This document shows positions 1-15,400 of a stretch of DNA of 64,000 nt, piece after piece. This DNA is from Setaria digitata. Taxonomy: Eukaryota; Nematoda; Chromadorea; Rhabditida; Setariidae. Every line of letters begins with the position of its first letter. Position 1 is the stretch's first letter. The position numbers and the translations under genes are program-made. The stretch spans positions 248,001 through 312,000 of the forward strand of contig RCAB01000018.1 of NCBI GenBank assembly GCA_003640385.1, written 5' to 3'. The notes beneath the pieces are model-generated. The model ran no database searches, was not told the DNA's origin, and worked only from the letters and a program-made list of their open reading frames with translations.

Positions 1-482
1 AAGAATATCTTGGGATTCACTTGATGAATTTTAGAAATTTTTCAAATTATTTGACCGTCCACTGAAAGACAAGGAACAGGGAGAAATAAGAAGAGTTGAA
101 ACTGAAATTTTATGAGATGAGAACTGATAAGAATGTGAATCAATCATGGGGTCAGATGGAAATTAGTTCGCCCTCTGAAGCGATCCCCTAGCGTGCTGAC
201 TGATGTGCCATTAAATGAGGGTTTCAGCGAATCACTTCTTACAGAGATGGTGATTACTGCATAACATTTTCTTAAATTTTAATCTTATCGAAAATATTTG
301 AGCACTGTCGAGAATGAGACGAGTGCCAGCTATTGTTTCTGTCCACTGCTGCATTTTCTGCGTGATGAAAGACGTGAACCCTTTTGTTTCTGAATGATTT
401 TTCGCCATGAAATGAACGAAACATTGATCACTGAAAGAGAAAGGAAAAAAGAGAAGGAAAGAACCATTTGCTTTGGAATGAC

Positions 483-3400
483 CGGACAGACGAAACCGAT
501 ATCCAGAGCGATTTCATTTCTTGCGTTGATAAATTCTTCGTAAAGTTTCCTTTCAACATTGTTTGAAAGATGTTTGCAATATGCCAACGATAGATCTTGC
601 CGTGGCAACTAAAATCAGAATAATTTATCATATGAATAAATATGTCGTCCAAGGTCCTGGAACACCTGATGGTGAGAGTCACAACACAAAGGAAGAGCTA
701 CTGAAATATAGTGTAAGCTGTGAACAACTTTAGTCAGTAAGCGAAATAAAATTGGTCTTTTGACTGGTCCAGCAAATAATACTACCATTGTTAAGTAGGA
801 AAAAAGGAAGATGGAAAGGAACTGCGTGACAGAGAAAAGAACCGGCTAGTCTGCTGAGCTCATTAACCCATCAGCTGTTCGATGTGAGTTAGCTGCCGCT
901 ACTATAATCACGACGTCAAAAAGTGATCTCGAATCAGCGGAACTCGAGACATGTTTCTTGAGTGTCACTGATATAGCACTGTGATGACATACCATGGCAA
1001 GTACGCAAAAGAGAGGTGAATCGGAGAAAAGCATAAGTTACTAACCTGCAGCATGAGTTGCTTTTCACGAAATTTCTCTCCATTACTATTCACTCGCGGA
1101 ACCACGTGATTCGGCAACTGTGCCATATATTCTTCCACCTCCAACAATAAAAGTATTAAAAAGGGCACTGCTACATCGCAGTGGAAAACCATCACACATT
1201 TGTAAACATTTCAAGACGCTGTTCATATGCGGCAATTAATGGCCTGATATACGACACATTTAACGAAATTTCAAGGTGAACCTTAAGGCGAGTAAGTCCT
1301 GGTGGTACCCACGAATAGCCATGACTTATAGAACCGGGCGCATCAGCACGGCCGGCAGTTTGCGCCAATGCGGTTGATGACATTTCTACTGAAACTATAA
1401 CACTACAATTCTAATAGCAGAACTGATATCAAACTGATATGTAGGAAATGAATCGATATGTCGCAGTAATAAAATTCAAGAGATGATAAGAGATGGAATA
1501 AAATAATCAGAACAACTTTTAAAAATAAAGCCTAAATAGTGAACAACGACAACATAAAACTTGTACGTTTACAATTAAGATAGCTTCATGATGGGTAACT
1601 ACTGAAATAATACCGTGGATTACTCCCTCCTTCGCCTTCTATCCAGTTTTGCTTTTACTTTAATCTACCAAAAATTGGCCCAAATTTTATCTTAACAAAG
1701 GAAGGAATTAAAAGAAAGTGGATGCCTTAGGTCCTTTCTGGAATTTTGGATGCTACACACGATTATTTCTTGTAATGAAAAAAACATCGCACATGGTGGT
1801 GAAATTCCGATACGCTTATAAGCAGTGAGATTCTGGTTCCGAAAAGCTGTTTCGTGATCAGTACGATCGCACTTGCAATGAACACAAACTTTCCTGCAAA
1901 AGATCATAGTATTCAATCTGTATTTCTTTTCAAAAAATTTAAAAGAGAAAATACCGTAGATTGTTCACAACCTTATATCCTTCAAAAGATTGCAATGGAA
2001 GCAAATTCATCGGGTTACCGAGAGACCGCGATTAAAATTTACTTACTCAAAACAAAAATATCTCTCCTAGACTTCGAAGCGAAATTACCTAGCACCTTAA
2101 TTTTAATTTAAGCAAAAGCAAAATTACTCAATAAGTGAAACTGCTTATTTTATTAAAAGAAAAATAGCAGAGAAAAATTCTGTTCTTAGTGACTTAAAAG
2201 ATGTAATATAGACCTTATTCAAATTGATAAAGACCAGGACTATAATTATCGAGTTATTTCTAAAAATCTTTGAAATTTCACGCTTTTAAGCTTCTAGATG
2301 GAAGCGAAAATTTTCAGCTTCATTTGATTAGGATTACGACATTATTTAATTTATGCAATTTACATTATTCTGGCAATATAAAGGAAATTACGTCCAACTC
2401 CAAAATTGTTTTCTCCTTTCTCCAAGTTTTTAATTATCGCATTTCCACTTTTTTGGCTTCTTTTGCTGAAGAAATAGGGAAGGGTAGCAAACTAATATGC
2501 AGCGAAGATACAAATATTTTCTTTGCTTCATTTTAGAGAGAAAAAAAAAACTTGCATTAAGAAATTTGAAAATGCCGCAGATGCTTTCTCCCAATCAAAG
2601 CATAAAATTTTATGTACGATTTCATATACTTTTCCATAGGAAAAGGAGCGAAATTGAGAGATATGGATAACACTGATTGTAGCAATTTCAACGTAATCAA
2701 TGAGGCATCAGGAATATGAAATAGCTTATATGAAAAAAAAATAATGTATTTTACGGCAACTGTTAACTTCGAAATGCAGCAGTTCTAGAATAATTGTTCT
2801 TCTCATTTGTTAATGTATTGGTCTAACCGGAAGATCATTTAGATTAAGGCCTGCAACATTTTCATGGCGGATTTTCTCTTGAAATCTGCTGGTGAATCTA
2901 GTTCTACCACCTAAGTTATTCTTACCTCGTTTATTATTTCAAAAACGGTCGAAACTAAGAGAAAATCTAAAGATTGATTTTCATAACCAATGTTCTGAAT
3001 AAAATCAAGACAATTTATATTAAGGCAACTTGCAGACACAGCTTTTATCGTAAGATTTACATTAATCTCCTCAACTACAGAAGATTTGAAACAAGATAGA
3101 TAATAAATAAGATAATTCAGGTTATGCTTTTTCAGCATGAATTAGTTTATTTTAAAATCATTAGAATTATAAGAAAAATGAAAAAATTCTATTCAACTCT
3201 CTCAAAAATTATATGAAATGAGTGTTTACAAATGTTCTGCGAATTCTAAGAAGCAAAACAAAGCATTTAATGACTACAGGAAATCGTGACTAAATGAGGG
3301 AGTCAGAAGTTAATTAGCTCTCTCGAGGTGGGCGCAATTAGTAAACTTTGAGGCGACAGGTTAGCATGTTACATTCTCATCAAATGTCTTCATGGGGCAA

Positions 3401-6400
3401 AATATTTTTAGAAATCATTAGGAGAAAAATATTAATTTTTGAATAAATGACGAAAATTTTAGGATTTGAAACTTACAGTTTGAAAGAAAAAGATGTCGAA
3501 GTTGTTTTTATTCGAAAGTTAGTTTCATTTAAATTAAACAGTGGACTGGACAGAATCAAAAGAAATGGGAGGGGAGAAACACAGCAAGTTCTGACTGTTG
3601 CTTGCAAACATCCCATTCTTGTTGTCGTTGTTTCGACAAAAACAAAAATAAATGAATTTTATTTTACATCATTATATATTCCTGCTACAGATGGAAATGT
3701 ATTACATGGATGCATCTCTAATCTCAAGCAGTTATGGAATACATCTTCAAAGTTAGCCATGAATAGTAGACTAATTATACTTAACAGTGACTAGTGGAAT
3801 GCTTGCCGACAATTTTCATGCATTGCATTTCTAAGAGGCTTCAAGCAGTTCTCTGTACTAGAGCTTACCAACTGGATTTAGGCCATTTAAAGGTGCTTAA
3901 TCAGGAAAAAGAGGTAGTGCAGTGTACGCCAATGTTAGTGAAATCTTCAGATAGCAAACTGTTTCAAAAAAAAAGCCATTGTGAATTTGGAAAGTGAGAC
4001 ACACCTAAAGAATGGTGCTGAAAAAATGACGAAGAAAACATACACAGCAATGTCGGAAAACATCGGTAGCAAGTCGGTGAATGGCACTGATTAGAATGAA
4101 GAGCAATAATAATAAGCGAAGAAGAGTGAATGAAGCTACAAGAGTTGGCTGACGACAATTAGGTTATGATGGATGGGAAAGAAGCTGAAGAACATCTGGG
4201 CGAATCCGTTGAAGCATCTTCCAGATCTAATGCTCGACGGGAGAAATGTTGCGATATGTAAGTAGTGCCTCAGAAGAGCAGATGTTGCTGTTGCAGTGAC
4301 CATTCAAGGATGCAAGTTGTACGACTGATGGGCTCTGAAGACAGCTGCCTAGGAATTTCTCCCGAGTCTAATGCTACCAGTAGCAATTGGAGCTTTCAAG
4401 AGGTGTCAACAGTTGGGCCAAGCCAAACTGCTCGGAGTTCGGGGATCAGAATTGCAAAGAAGGAATTAGCATAAGATCTAAAAGTGAGCAACGGTATCGC
4501 AATGACCGTAGGACTTGGAAATGGATTTTGGCTGCCGTCGACAGGACAAGAAATGTTCCTTAAAATTTTATATCACTTAGACTTCCAACACAGATTGCTT
4601 GCTTATGAACACAGCAATATTCACTTCTCTCTCCAATTTTCAAATGCGCTCCTCGTCTTTTCTTAGACCCCATTGTGTATGCTAGCTTATCAGAATGCAT
4701 GGCTGCTGGCCAAGTTTGCATCTTAAGGAGCCTGAAAGTAGGCGAGTCTAAAGATGTGCTTCGTGTATAGCAAGCTACACAATGTGTGTGCAGTAAAGCG
4801 TTAAATCAATTCCAACGTTGCTTCCTTAAGAGGAAAACTTGATTTCCAGGCTCTTCCTTCTCTCGGTCTAACTCCTCGAGTTCGTAAAACCATTAACTCC
4901 TTACCTACTACTTAGAAATTGAAACATTTCTAAGAAAGTAATTAAGCATGGGACAGACATTCATCTCTTAGAATAAAGAGAAATTTTCGATTTCGGATTT
5001 TTCTTTAAGTCCAATTTTAACTTGCCTCGGAATATCAGATCGATAAAGCTGTTAACTTGAACTAACTTTGTTTTTAATTTTTTGACTACTTACAAACGAT
5101 TTGAGTAGAATAGGAATAATTTCACCTCTTGTCAAATGAATTTTTTCAATTTACTTTAGGAACTGAGAAATACAAAATTCTTAACCTAGCATAACAGTTG
5201 TCTCAAAATCAAGAATCCAGAAGATTTATCCAAAAAGTAAGCATTAAAGATTTAAATTTTATGGATTATTGTTACTCGATCAAACTCCGAATTGTCTACA
5301 CCTTTTCGAATAAAATACAAATTTGTGACAAAGTTTCTGATGAATGACAACAATTAGACATTTGAAAAATAAAAGACTTTTTAGATGTAAGATAAGTTTG
5401 CTTGATATGAGGATGAAATGAAATAGTCAGTGGTAAGAACGAAAATTAAAGATGGAAAATTTTTTTTTTGGTACCAAACTGGTGCTTATACATTTTTGAA
5501 AGGTCTTTCCGATTAAGGAAAGAGATGCCTATGAGGAAAGCTAAATGCCTGGAAAGAAAACTGAATGTTTGAAAGGAAGGCTGAGTGATTGTAATCAATC
5601 CTCTGAAAAGAAACAGTTTTAAAGGATTTAAGATGTTTATGCATAAGCTAATCCCGATATTATTGTCTGGGGACAACAAGCGCAAACCGCTAAATACCTG
5701 CTCTTAGATTAGTAAACAAAACTGCGTTATGCAGTGAAAATGCAGTGAAGGCCAGAATGAAATTCATTGCTTTGCAATAAAAGTTTGTTGTTTCATTCAC
5801 TTGCTGAAGAAATGAATTTTAAATTACCACTCATCCTTCCATGAATGTTGCCTTTGGGATCACTAACAGTGGATGGTAATTTAAAAAAAAAAAAAAAGAA
5901 AATATGGTCGATATTAGTGTACGAGTTTCTCTTCCAGAATTCTCGAACCCTTAGCAATCCATTTGATCTTCAGAAAATATCACTTCTCAATGAATTTTGT
6001 GGAAAAGTTGTTAAGCTTAAATTTTGATAGGACACCGACTGTTTTACCAATTAGTTCTACAACACAAGTATCAAAATCTTGATCAAAATTCTATTTAATT
6101 ACAAAACTGCAAATCTATAGGAGATACGCAACGGAAGAAATTAAATTAACTAATTTCAATAATTTAGTAAAAATATGAAAAACAAAAAGTCTGAAAATCA
6201 TGAGAGGTAGAACGAATTATTCCCTTACATAACAATAACAATCATTAAATGCTTCCAGTTTTACAAGATGTGAAAGACAACAAAAGTTTATCTCTCGTCT
6301 TACGGTGCTCCTTTTATATCCATTTTGATAATGTGCTTGTGCTAACAAATATTCACAATGAAAAAAAAAAGGAAAAGGCTAAAAGATTACCATTCTGGAA

Positions 6401-9400
6401 GCTTTCACTGACTTGGCTCTAGCCCTGAAATCCGGGTGGAAGCATTGATTTTGCCCAGTTATATACCCTTTTCCTTGGCTCAACCCAAGCTTCATAACCA
6501 ATCAGTTGGTTGACAAGTTTCTTTAAGTTTCATTTAGACTGCGGAATCCGCAAGTTTGAAACTTCTTAATGAACCTTATATCTGGAAGTGACTGATTCCT
6601 AAAATGCTAAGAGTTAGTATCAATATTTTGACCGCAGAAGTTCGAAGATGGCAACCAAAGATTTAACAATGACCTTGCAAATGATTGCTTTAAAAGTGAA
6701 GAAAGTTTGAAAGACAATGTAAGCAAAAGAATCTGAACGGAGAGTACATGACTAACAAACTTTGTCAGCAATCAACTCACTAAAATAAAGGAAAGATTCA
6801 ATAATGGAAGAAACTAAACATTGTGAAATGAATGTCGGTTATGAAAAGCTCGAAGTTTAAAAACATTTCAAAATAAGAGTAGTGCTGGAAATAAATTCGG
6901 AAGTGGGGTGTATCAGGTGATGTAATAAGCAGTATGATAAGCTGTGTCATGATTTGATAAGCAGCGTGTTAGGCCATACCAGACGAGACAATGAGTAATG
7001 ATAAAAGCAGTGTCAGCTGGCTATAAGTCAGTATCAAATGAGTTGTGAATCTTGCTCATTTCCTGATTCAGAAACGAATATGACATGGACGAGCCAAATG
7101 AAAATATGCTGAGATAATTCTGATGGTATTATAAGCAACTCACCTCCAGGGATGTGGTTTGAACCCGCTGCATTTGCAATTCGGTGTTAGACAAGACTTC
7201 CCCAAATCAATGTCTTCATCGTACAAGTCACCTTTCGGCATTGTGTTGTAACGTTTAGATGGCACGTGCTGCAAAGGTGCTCATTGCTTGAGGACAGAAA
7301 TTTACAAAATTTTGAGGCAACCTGATGAAGAGCAGTGGCGAAGTGCGCGAAATATCCGCGTATCTCAGTCCTTCCTACGGGCAGTTCCCCATCGTGAGGG
7401 GGTCTTTGAATATCACCTCAGCAGCCCCACTTTTTCAGTCAATTCATTTCCAACGTCCATTAAATTGAGTCTTTGTCCTTCTGAATCAGTCAGTTAGTCG
7501 AGAACGCAGATGGAAATCTGGTGGAGAGTGCTATGTGATGATTATTTATGAACTATTTCTGTTGGCTTGTTCTTTTCATGCTAAGTGAAATCGATTTCTC
7601 TCGTAAACCTGAAAAGTGCTAGTATAGTGACATCTCAGGACCGGAGGACTCAGGACGGTTGCAGCTGGGAAATCGTTTTTTAGGTAAAGTGAAAGTAGTG
7701 AAAATAGTGACGAAAACGGGAGTCACCAATCAAGAATAAGGAAATATTTCGCGGAATCGCCATATAATAAAACCATAAGCTTGCACAGTATTCCTGTTAT
7801 ACATTCTTACCATTTAATTGTGGAACATTACGGAACTAACAAATCCGAAAAAACCTCCAAGTCTTTTCCTGGTTTCTTTTTTCGGATTCGTTCATTTTGC
7901 ATGCATATCTTATGAATACTTCCCCATTTGTTCAGAACAATCTGATTCTCCAAACACTGAACACAACTTTTCTAATAATCGAAAAATGTAAAATTTGCTT
8001 CCGCTTGTAAATTAACTTCTTGACAAGAAGGAAAATAACTGAGATATACTTTATTGTTTAGCAGAAGGGAGAATCCAAACTAAAATTTATTTCTCAGTTA
8101 GGTAGGGAAATAATAAAGTCAAAACAAACTACTTCATTGTCGATACAAAATACTGAACTACTTTTTCCAAACTTTTTAAATTCGGTTCAGAGTCATGCTC
8201 AAGATGAGGTCCTCTGCTGACAGAAGATAACTCAGATGTTAAGTGTCATTACCTTCAGCTAACTGTAACTATCACAACTGGCTTCATTCTGGCCCTACAC
8301 TTCCGATCTTTCAGGTCACGTTTCATTTCCTCTTCCTTTAAACAGCATGCTGCTACTTTAATACATTTGTCTATTCTAATTCAACATTTCCGCACAGTTT
8401 TTACCTGCCCGACAATACTATATTAATTCATCAAAACTTAAATTTAAAGACCAACATTTTTAAAAAAATTCGAATCAAATATTTTTTCTGTTGTAGAAAG
8501 TGAATAACTTTAAAGAAAGCTAAAATTTTAGTAATAAGCCGAAAAAGAGAAAAAAACAAGGAATAAATAGGAGCAAAATTTCTTACACTAGCGAAGAAAA
8601 ACTTCGTGTGTTATTTTAAAATTAAATTTCCTTGCAGGACAATTTCAATGAAGGCTAGCTAATTCACCTTGTTTCAGCCTAGTCCAATTGATCAATTTGT
8701 AGGTGAACTCATCCTCTCTATCTTTCCGCTCTAGTTTGCAAAAAAAAAAAAAAAAATTGCCTGACAGAACGTGAAATTGTGAGAGCACGTGCACGCTTCA
8801 TCAACCAATTTCTTCAGAAAGTATTTTCTCAATTTCACTAACTGAATTGAAGCCCCAAGAGACATTGGAGAAAAATGAAATCATTTTCAAAAGCGTTCAC
8901 AGGGTAATCTAATTCTGGATATGTATATCGTGGGAAATATTTTCACGTCAAAGACTCGCTTCAACGGTTTTTATTTAAGATGAACTGTTCATTTAGCGTT
9001 CAAAATCCGTCGAAAACTTTGACTTAAAAATTTTAATGATATTAAGAGTTCGAATGGATGTAAATTCATCACCTTCAGTCCAAAAAGCAGTAAAATTGAA
9101 AAAAAGGAAAGAAATTAGCTAGAGGATTCGAAAAGTTCGAGGAACAAGCAGTTTCCTCAACTAAATCTAGTTAAAACCCAAGATAAAGAATAATTTAGAT
9201 TTATTTCCACGTAATACAAAGAGTCAAGAAGAATCAAAAGCTGCTACATTAATTTTATACTAAGTTTTGAAGATCACTAGCTGGATGGAACCTAAACGTA
9301 GCAGTGGTGTTGTTCTTTCAAGAAGCATCGTACGATCTTCAAAAATGTCAGAGTTTATGAAATGAAACGGCTCATTGAGTTATTTTGCTAGTTGTAATGA

Positions 9401-12400
9401 AGTAAATAATAGTGATATATAGATGCAAGAAGGAGTCCATTAGTGTAAGATTCTGACTATGAACTTTGTCCAGAAAGCAAAACAAAAACAAGGGCAATAA
9501 TTTAAATGCTGGAAGGATCCCAGTAGTATGAAGCCAAAACAGTCAGTTGTGCGCCAGATTCTAAAACAAAATACGTTAGAACAACCATCAGGCTTCCTCT
9601 ATGAACACTACAATAACAAAAATTTAATATGTTTTTTCATCACCTAGTTGCTGAAGTTTGCACTCAAGAAGGTTTATCGTCTATCATCTCGCCAACTTTT
9701 ATCCTCGAGATGTGCCCAATGTTGCACTGCAAGGACAAATCCATTCTAAGAAGGGTGGTGGAAAGCGATGGATTAACTCTTTCGATAAATGAAGAAATAA
9801 AATAATAGAGAAGTGGCAGATGACGAGAAATAAAATGCCTCCAGATGGAAACTGCTGTCGAATGTTGGAAATGAGTGAAGTATATGAAGTACTCTTTGCT
9901 TTTCGAACTATTCAACGCTCTTTTCACTCCCTCTAATATGACAAGACGGAAGATGTTTTGACAACCTGAAAATGCATGAAGCATAATCTGATGGTTACAA
10001 TTAGACATTCAGCCAAAGTAGTTGATGTTCTTGAGGATTCGAGTCAAAACAGTCTTGTAAGCTGAAAGCTGACAGATAGATCGTATTAAGAAGATCTCCA
10101 CTTTCACTGAGAAGTACTCCGAGGATTTTTGGTCATTTTCATAGTTATATGAGCCGCATATCTCAGTTAGTCGTCTATGGTGGAATCAAAGAATCGAATT
10201 TCTGATTAGTCGATGACGATAGGCTGTTGCTTTAAAATGTATCTCATCTCAAAGGAAAATAAAGCAAAGTTATGAGAGCCAAAATTGCTCTACAAGGAAT
10301 GTATCATTGAAAAGGACAAATCAAAGTCGAAAAATGCTGTTTTGGGAGACAAAATCAAGAAAGTAAGAAGCAACTATTTAAAGCACAAATTGTTCCTTCA
10401 ATAGATCATACTATCCTTCTAGAGCAACCAAGGATAGCTAATTTATCTCTACAACAATTATTCTTCCAATATATCTTACTCAAATATTTAGTAGTTAGAA
10501 AGACTTATAAGTAGCAAAATTTCGAAGTACGAAATGCTCAAATATGACAAGCTATTATCAATTTTTATGGGTTACAAGTCTACATATTCAAATTGCTAAG
10601 AAGAAATTAACAACTGAATACATTTAATTCGTGATATGAGCATAATCGGCCTATTAATAATAAATTAATTTTTGAGTCATCACTTTCTTGACAACTAAAG
10701 CCGAGTTGTAATTAAGGCAAATCTTGGAAAGAGAGAATTTTTTTGTATATGACATACTTCCAAAAACTGACCCAGCACTAAATGTCTGCGAACTATTATC
10801 ACATCTCCACACACCTCATAAATTTCTCTAAGAATAAACAAAATCAAAGGATTTTAAAGACTTCAGAATTATAACATATTTTTTATAAAATTAACAAATC
10901 TGCCTTATCAACAGTGGAACGAAGAAAAAAAAAAGCAAATCAGACTAATCAGAAGAGATTTGCAAACTAAATGATAGCATCAAAATGTGTGATCAAACGG
11001 TGTACTTCTAATAAAATGATATGTATGGTCACATACCGTCTTGCGGAAATTATCTTCTATTGAAGGAGTAATTTTGACGATTTTGTCGGCCAAGCATATC
11101 TGAGGCTGACGTTTTGCATTTTCATGGTGATTTATGCGACAGTATTCGACCAAGCTGCCCTCTTGAATTTCGTCATCCTTCTCTTTCAAATACTGAAACA
11201 TATGATCTGAACTTCTTTCAAGTTCTGGCTTCTTTCGATTGAATTATGCCTATTCAACTAGCCACACATAGTAAAGGAAGTAAACTGCAAAGAAGTACAA
11301 CAACCTGATCAGTGACATCAGTTATTGTTATCATATGCTTATCAACGTTCGATTTGCTGCTGTTGTTATTACTGCCATAGGGGTGAGTAGCTGCTGCCAG
11401 CATTATCATACTATCCGCTTTCTCCTGGAATCTTTTAATATTTAACTGGTGAACGAAGGAAACATATTCGAATTTACCGATTAAGGAAACATACATGATT
11501 TTGTGAAACGGAAATTTGAGCTCTAAAAAACCGTATGAAACGTTTTGTGAGATATTATTAATAGCTCATGATCAGATAGTTTATACCGGAAATAAAAACA
11601 GCCGGGGAAATCTGCGAATGAGACATTATTTTGTGTAAAGCTTCGCTTTTTAACAGTGCTCTGCTTAAGAATAGTTTCATTTACAAATAAACTGATTAAC
11701 TTGCATATCTGATTAGACTTTTTTAGTGCGGATCATGCAGCTCTTCAAGAGTCTAAATCAACAGAGTAATTCATTTGAGTAAATCCCAATTTACAACAAT
11801 TTTACTTTGATTCAATATTTCTTAATCCTTGTCAGTGAATAATGAAGGCCAAGAGCTAAGGAGAAATAAGCAGAGTTATTTCCGTTCAACAAAAGACTTA
11901 TTGTCCACCGTCTACAGCCTATTTATTGTCATCTAATTGAAATGAAACATAAACTGAAGAAGTTATTCAAGTTAACTGAGATACAGGTCTTCAGCAGAAT
12001 GAAATCCTTTGCCACTAGTCTTCATTTTTACCAAAAAGCAGAGATAAACGAGAGATGGAACGCTGCATTCCTTCTCTCAAATAAATGATTTCACATTATT
12101 TTTTCGAGAACTGTATTTTATCAAAATTGAGATGATATAATACTTACACTACGAGTTATTTTAATGAGATCGTTAAACATCACCGTGAGAAATATGGAAT
12201 TACAAGAGATTAGTTTTATTTTTTAAAAGAATTGAAGTAGAGTAGAAAATGTTTTGTTTTGTTATAAATTTGATTCATATTGAGAAGAAATTGATTTTCT
12301 CATTATTCAAGAATGATTGTAGCAGCTTAATTTGATATTAATGGCAGGCTCTAAGAAAGCTACATGAATATAAATGAATTTGTGAGCCCTTCAGCCAAAT

Positions 12401-15400
12401 ATTTTAGTAATTTCTAAAAAAATTTATATTCAATATGTGAGATGAAACTGACAATGAAATAATGAACGGTTGCAGCAGTCCAACAAATTGTAAAGGTGTA
12501 ATATCAGAATCTGCACATTTTAGATTTTTAATACTTACAGCTTTTGTTGTTTAAGGAAAAGTAAGAAGGTAAATAAGTGATGCAAACCAGAATTTCTCCT
12601 TAATTAATGTCAATTTCCCTTATTATTAATTAATATAAAACGCAACATCACGCATAATAGAAATGTTAACTTCTGTTCATTATTGTCCTTATTAGAAAGA
12701 AGAAAACCGAAAGAAATTATTCCACATGTTGCCGATGACTAATTTTACTGATAAAAAAAATTTACTTCGGAAACACAAATGTTGAAATATTGCGAAATTT
12801 ACGGACAAACATCTTCTAGTTCCTCCAAATGATGACACCTTTTTCAAATTTAAATTTTATTAATTAATTACTAGCTCAACGAATGATGCAAGCAGTACCT
12901 TGTCAGCTTTTAGCGAACATTTCTCAAGAAAATATGTAAACAAAAACTTACAGCTACATAAGACCTTTTCTTTTACCGACTAACTGCAAACCAAGAAATT
13001 TATTTGTCTGATTGAGCGAGAAAAAGTTTGGGAGATAATGGCAGTAACAGCATTATCTACTTATGCCAATATTAACATGATTTGGATGTCATTTATCCAG
13101 TATTCTCGACGATATCACTATCATCCCTAATGATATACCACTACCACCACTACCATAATCACCAGTTCATTAATCAATTCAAGCATTATTATCGGTAACA
13201 ATTGTAATTTATGGAAGGTTTCTTGGTCACTGTCTTAAGAAACATGAAATATTACTTTAGTTTAACAAATTAACGAAGACTGAAGAAATTGAAAGAAATG
13301 TGAAGGGAGAGAGAAGGAGAGAATGAAGAAGTGGAAAAGTGGCATCAATAAACGTACTGCCAGATTCACATTTGTATTTCTGTCATCTGATTCCTAACTC
13401 TGCAAAAGATCCTAAGACCTAAATCTCATTTTATCACCACTCGTCACTGAAACTAATGCTTTATATCACTAATAATTGCTATTTTACTAATTTTATTATA
13501 GTTATTCACTAACATTATATCGATATCAGCTCACGCAACCACGTAACAAGATCCGGTTCAGAGTTTCGCGTGAAACGTATCAGTAAATAGGGAAGGGATG
13601 GATGATGGATGATTGCGATTGGAAGTAGAAATGGTTGCTGAGTTGGGTAAATACAAAAAGTGAACCAAACGGCTTCTCATCAGGGCAGGTACTTGACAAC
13701 TCTGCATTTTGTTGTCTACAAATCTCGAAGCAAATAAATAAAAAACAAGTTCTTCTCATAGGTGGTGATATCAACACCGCTGAGGTAAAACAAGAGCTAG
13801 TAATTAGCACTGCTTTCTCGAAGTATCAGGGCTTTATGGACTCAAGACTTCTGCTACGTCACTTTACAATATTTCTTTTTTTGTGATTGTGAACATGTGC
13901 ATGAAAATCAAGATCTGACTAGTTAGGGATAAGGCATATTTCTGAGGGAGACGAAAGTTTCATTTTTAATTAATTTCACTGTTTAGTTTTATGAAACGTG
14001 AAATAAAAAGCTGTAAATTTATTATGGTCAAAGAATCAAATGTTTTTTGATTGCATGAGAAAACTTTTTCTGCATCCAGAAGTTATGAGAACCCTACGTG
14101 ATGCGAAAAAAAGTGGAAAATACCTCGAACGAAGTGGAACTTGAAAAGGTCACGGTCACGAAGTATAAATATTTGGTACCTGAAATTTTTATGTTTGGTG
14201 GAAATTATGTCTTTGCATGTTAATTTGCTTTGACCTTTTAAGTACTAACTCTTAACTAGTTGAATTAGAAGACTGAAATTTAAGAAGCTGAAACTGGAAA
14301 CTTATGAACAGAATCCCGTGGACAGTGTCATGAGTGCATAGAATTCTCTCGCTCATTCTATCCCAAGCTTTGAAATTCATTGAAAAAAAAAAAGAAACTG
14401 ATTGATTAGAATATTTTGTGAAGTAGAAAAATATAAGAAATAATTAATTAGCAAACAGTTCAGAAGGAAAAAGATCTCAATGGTAAATGATTCAACAGCT
14501 CAATCAGAAGAAATGCTCTTAAAAAATTTTGCATCCATTTACCTACTCAGTGCTAAGAAAGGTGGACGAATTGACTCAGTAAGTGAAATACGAAAAAATC
14601 ACTGTTCATGGCAATGCTCTTCTCAATCAGTAAGCAGTGAAACTGAAATTACTGATAATGTCTGAAGGTGGAGTCGAACGTGTATCTATCTCATGCCGTT
14701 AAAGTTCTAAAAGATGAATCTAACTAAGGAAGGAGGCGATGAATAGTACAACTGGACGGAAGCTGATGGGAAGGAAGTGAGCAGCTGCTGTAACCTTCGA
14801 TTTAGTTAGTAAGAAACGGCGTCAGTGGCAGTGACAGTATCGAGAGCGTCACCAATGATGAACTGCAGCGTTTGCTGCAGTAGTGCGACACGTCAACTCA
14901 AATTCTGCTCCCTTTTCTTTGAACAAAACAGGAAGATACTAATTATCAAATGAGTGATATGATATGAGTGAGGGACGATGCAGCCATGATGGACGACCTC
15001 ATTTGCCGTGGTATGAAATTTATATATTTTCCGTTTTTTTTTTTTTTTAATAGACAAAATAGTGGAAAGAAGTAATTTCAGCTGGGTAGGGGTGGTATAG
15101 GTATCAGTGAGATTATGGATAACCCTGTTCCCCACTTGGTTAAATGACGGGAAGCTAACTGTCTTACCCTAATTAAATATGCGTTTAGGGTGATTTCCTG
15201 TTAGTTAGCAAATTGGCACTTTTTGTTCAATTTCTTTAAATTTGAAAAGAAATGTTGAAGCATAACTGAGTAATGCACTCCTACAGTGCTGCAAATGTCC
15301 CTAAAATGGCAAAAAATGATTTAAGGTGGGAAATATTGGCTTGAAATTGTCGTGCGTACCATTGTATTCCTGCAAATTCTTCTGCAAAATGATAGAAATT

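Noticed and set aside
10980..11496. Two adjacent minus-strand reading frames that look like a separate small gene
   Set aside because: Splice sites at 11424/11305 and 11192/11037 trim them to exons in phase 0 that connect to the Cys-rich Prickle exon at 7268, so they were placed in that gene.
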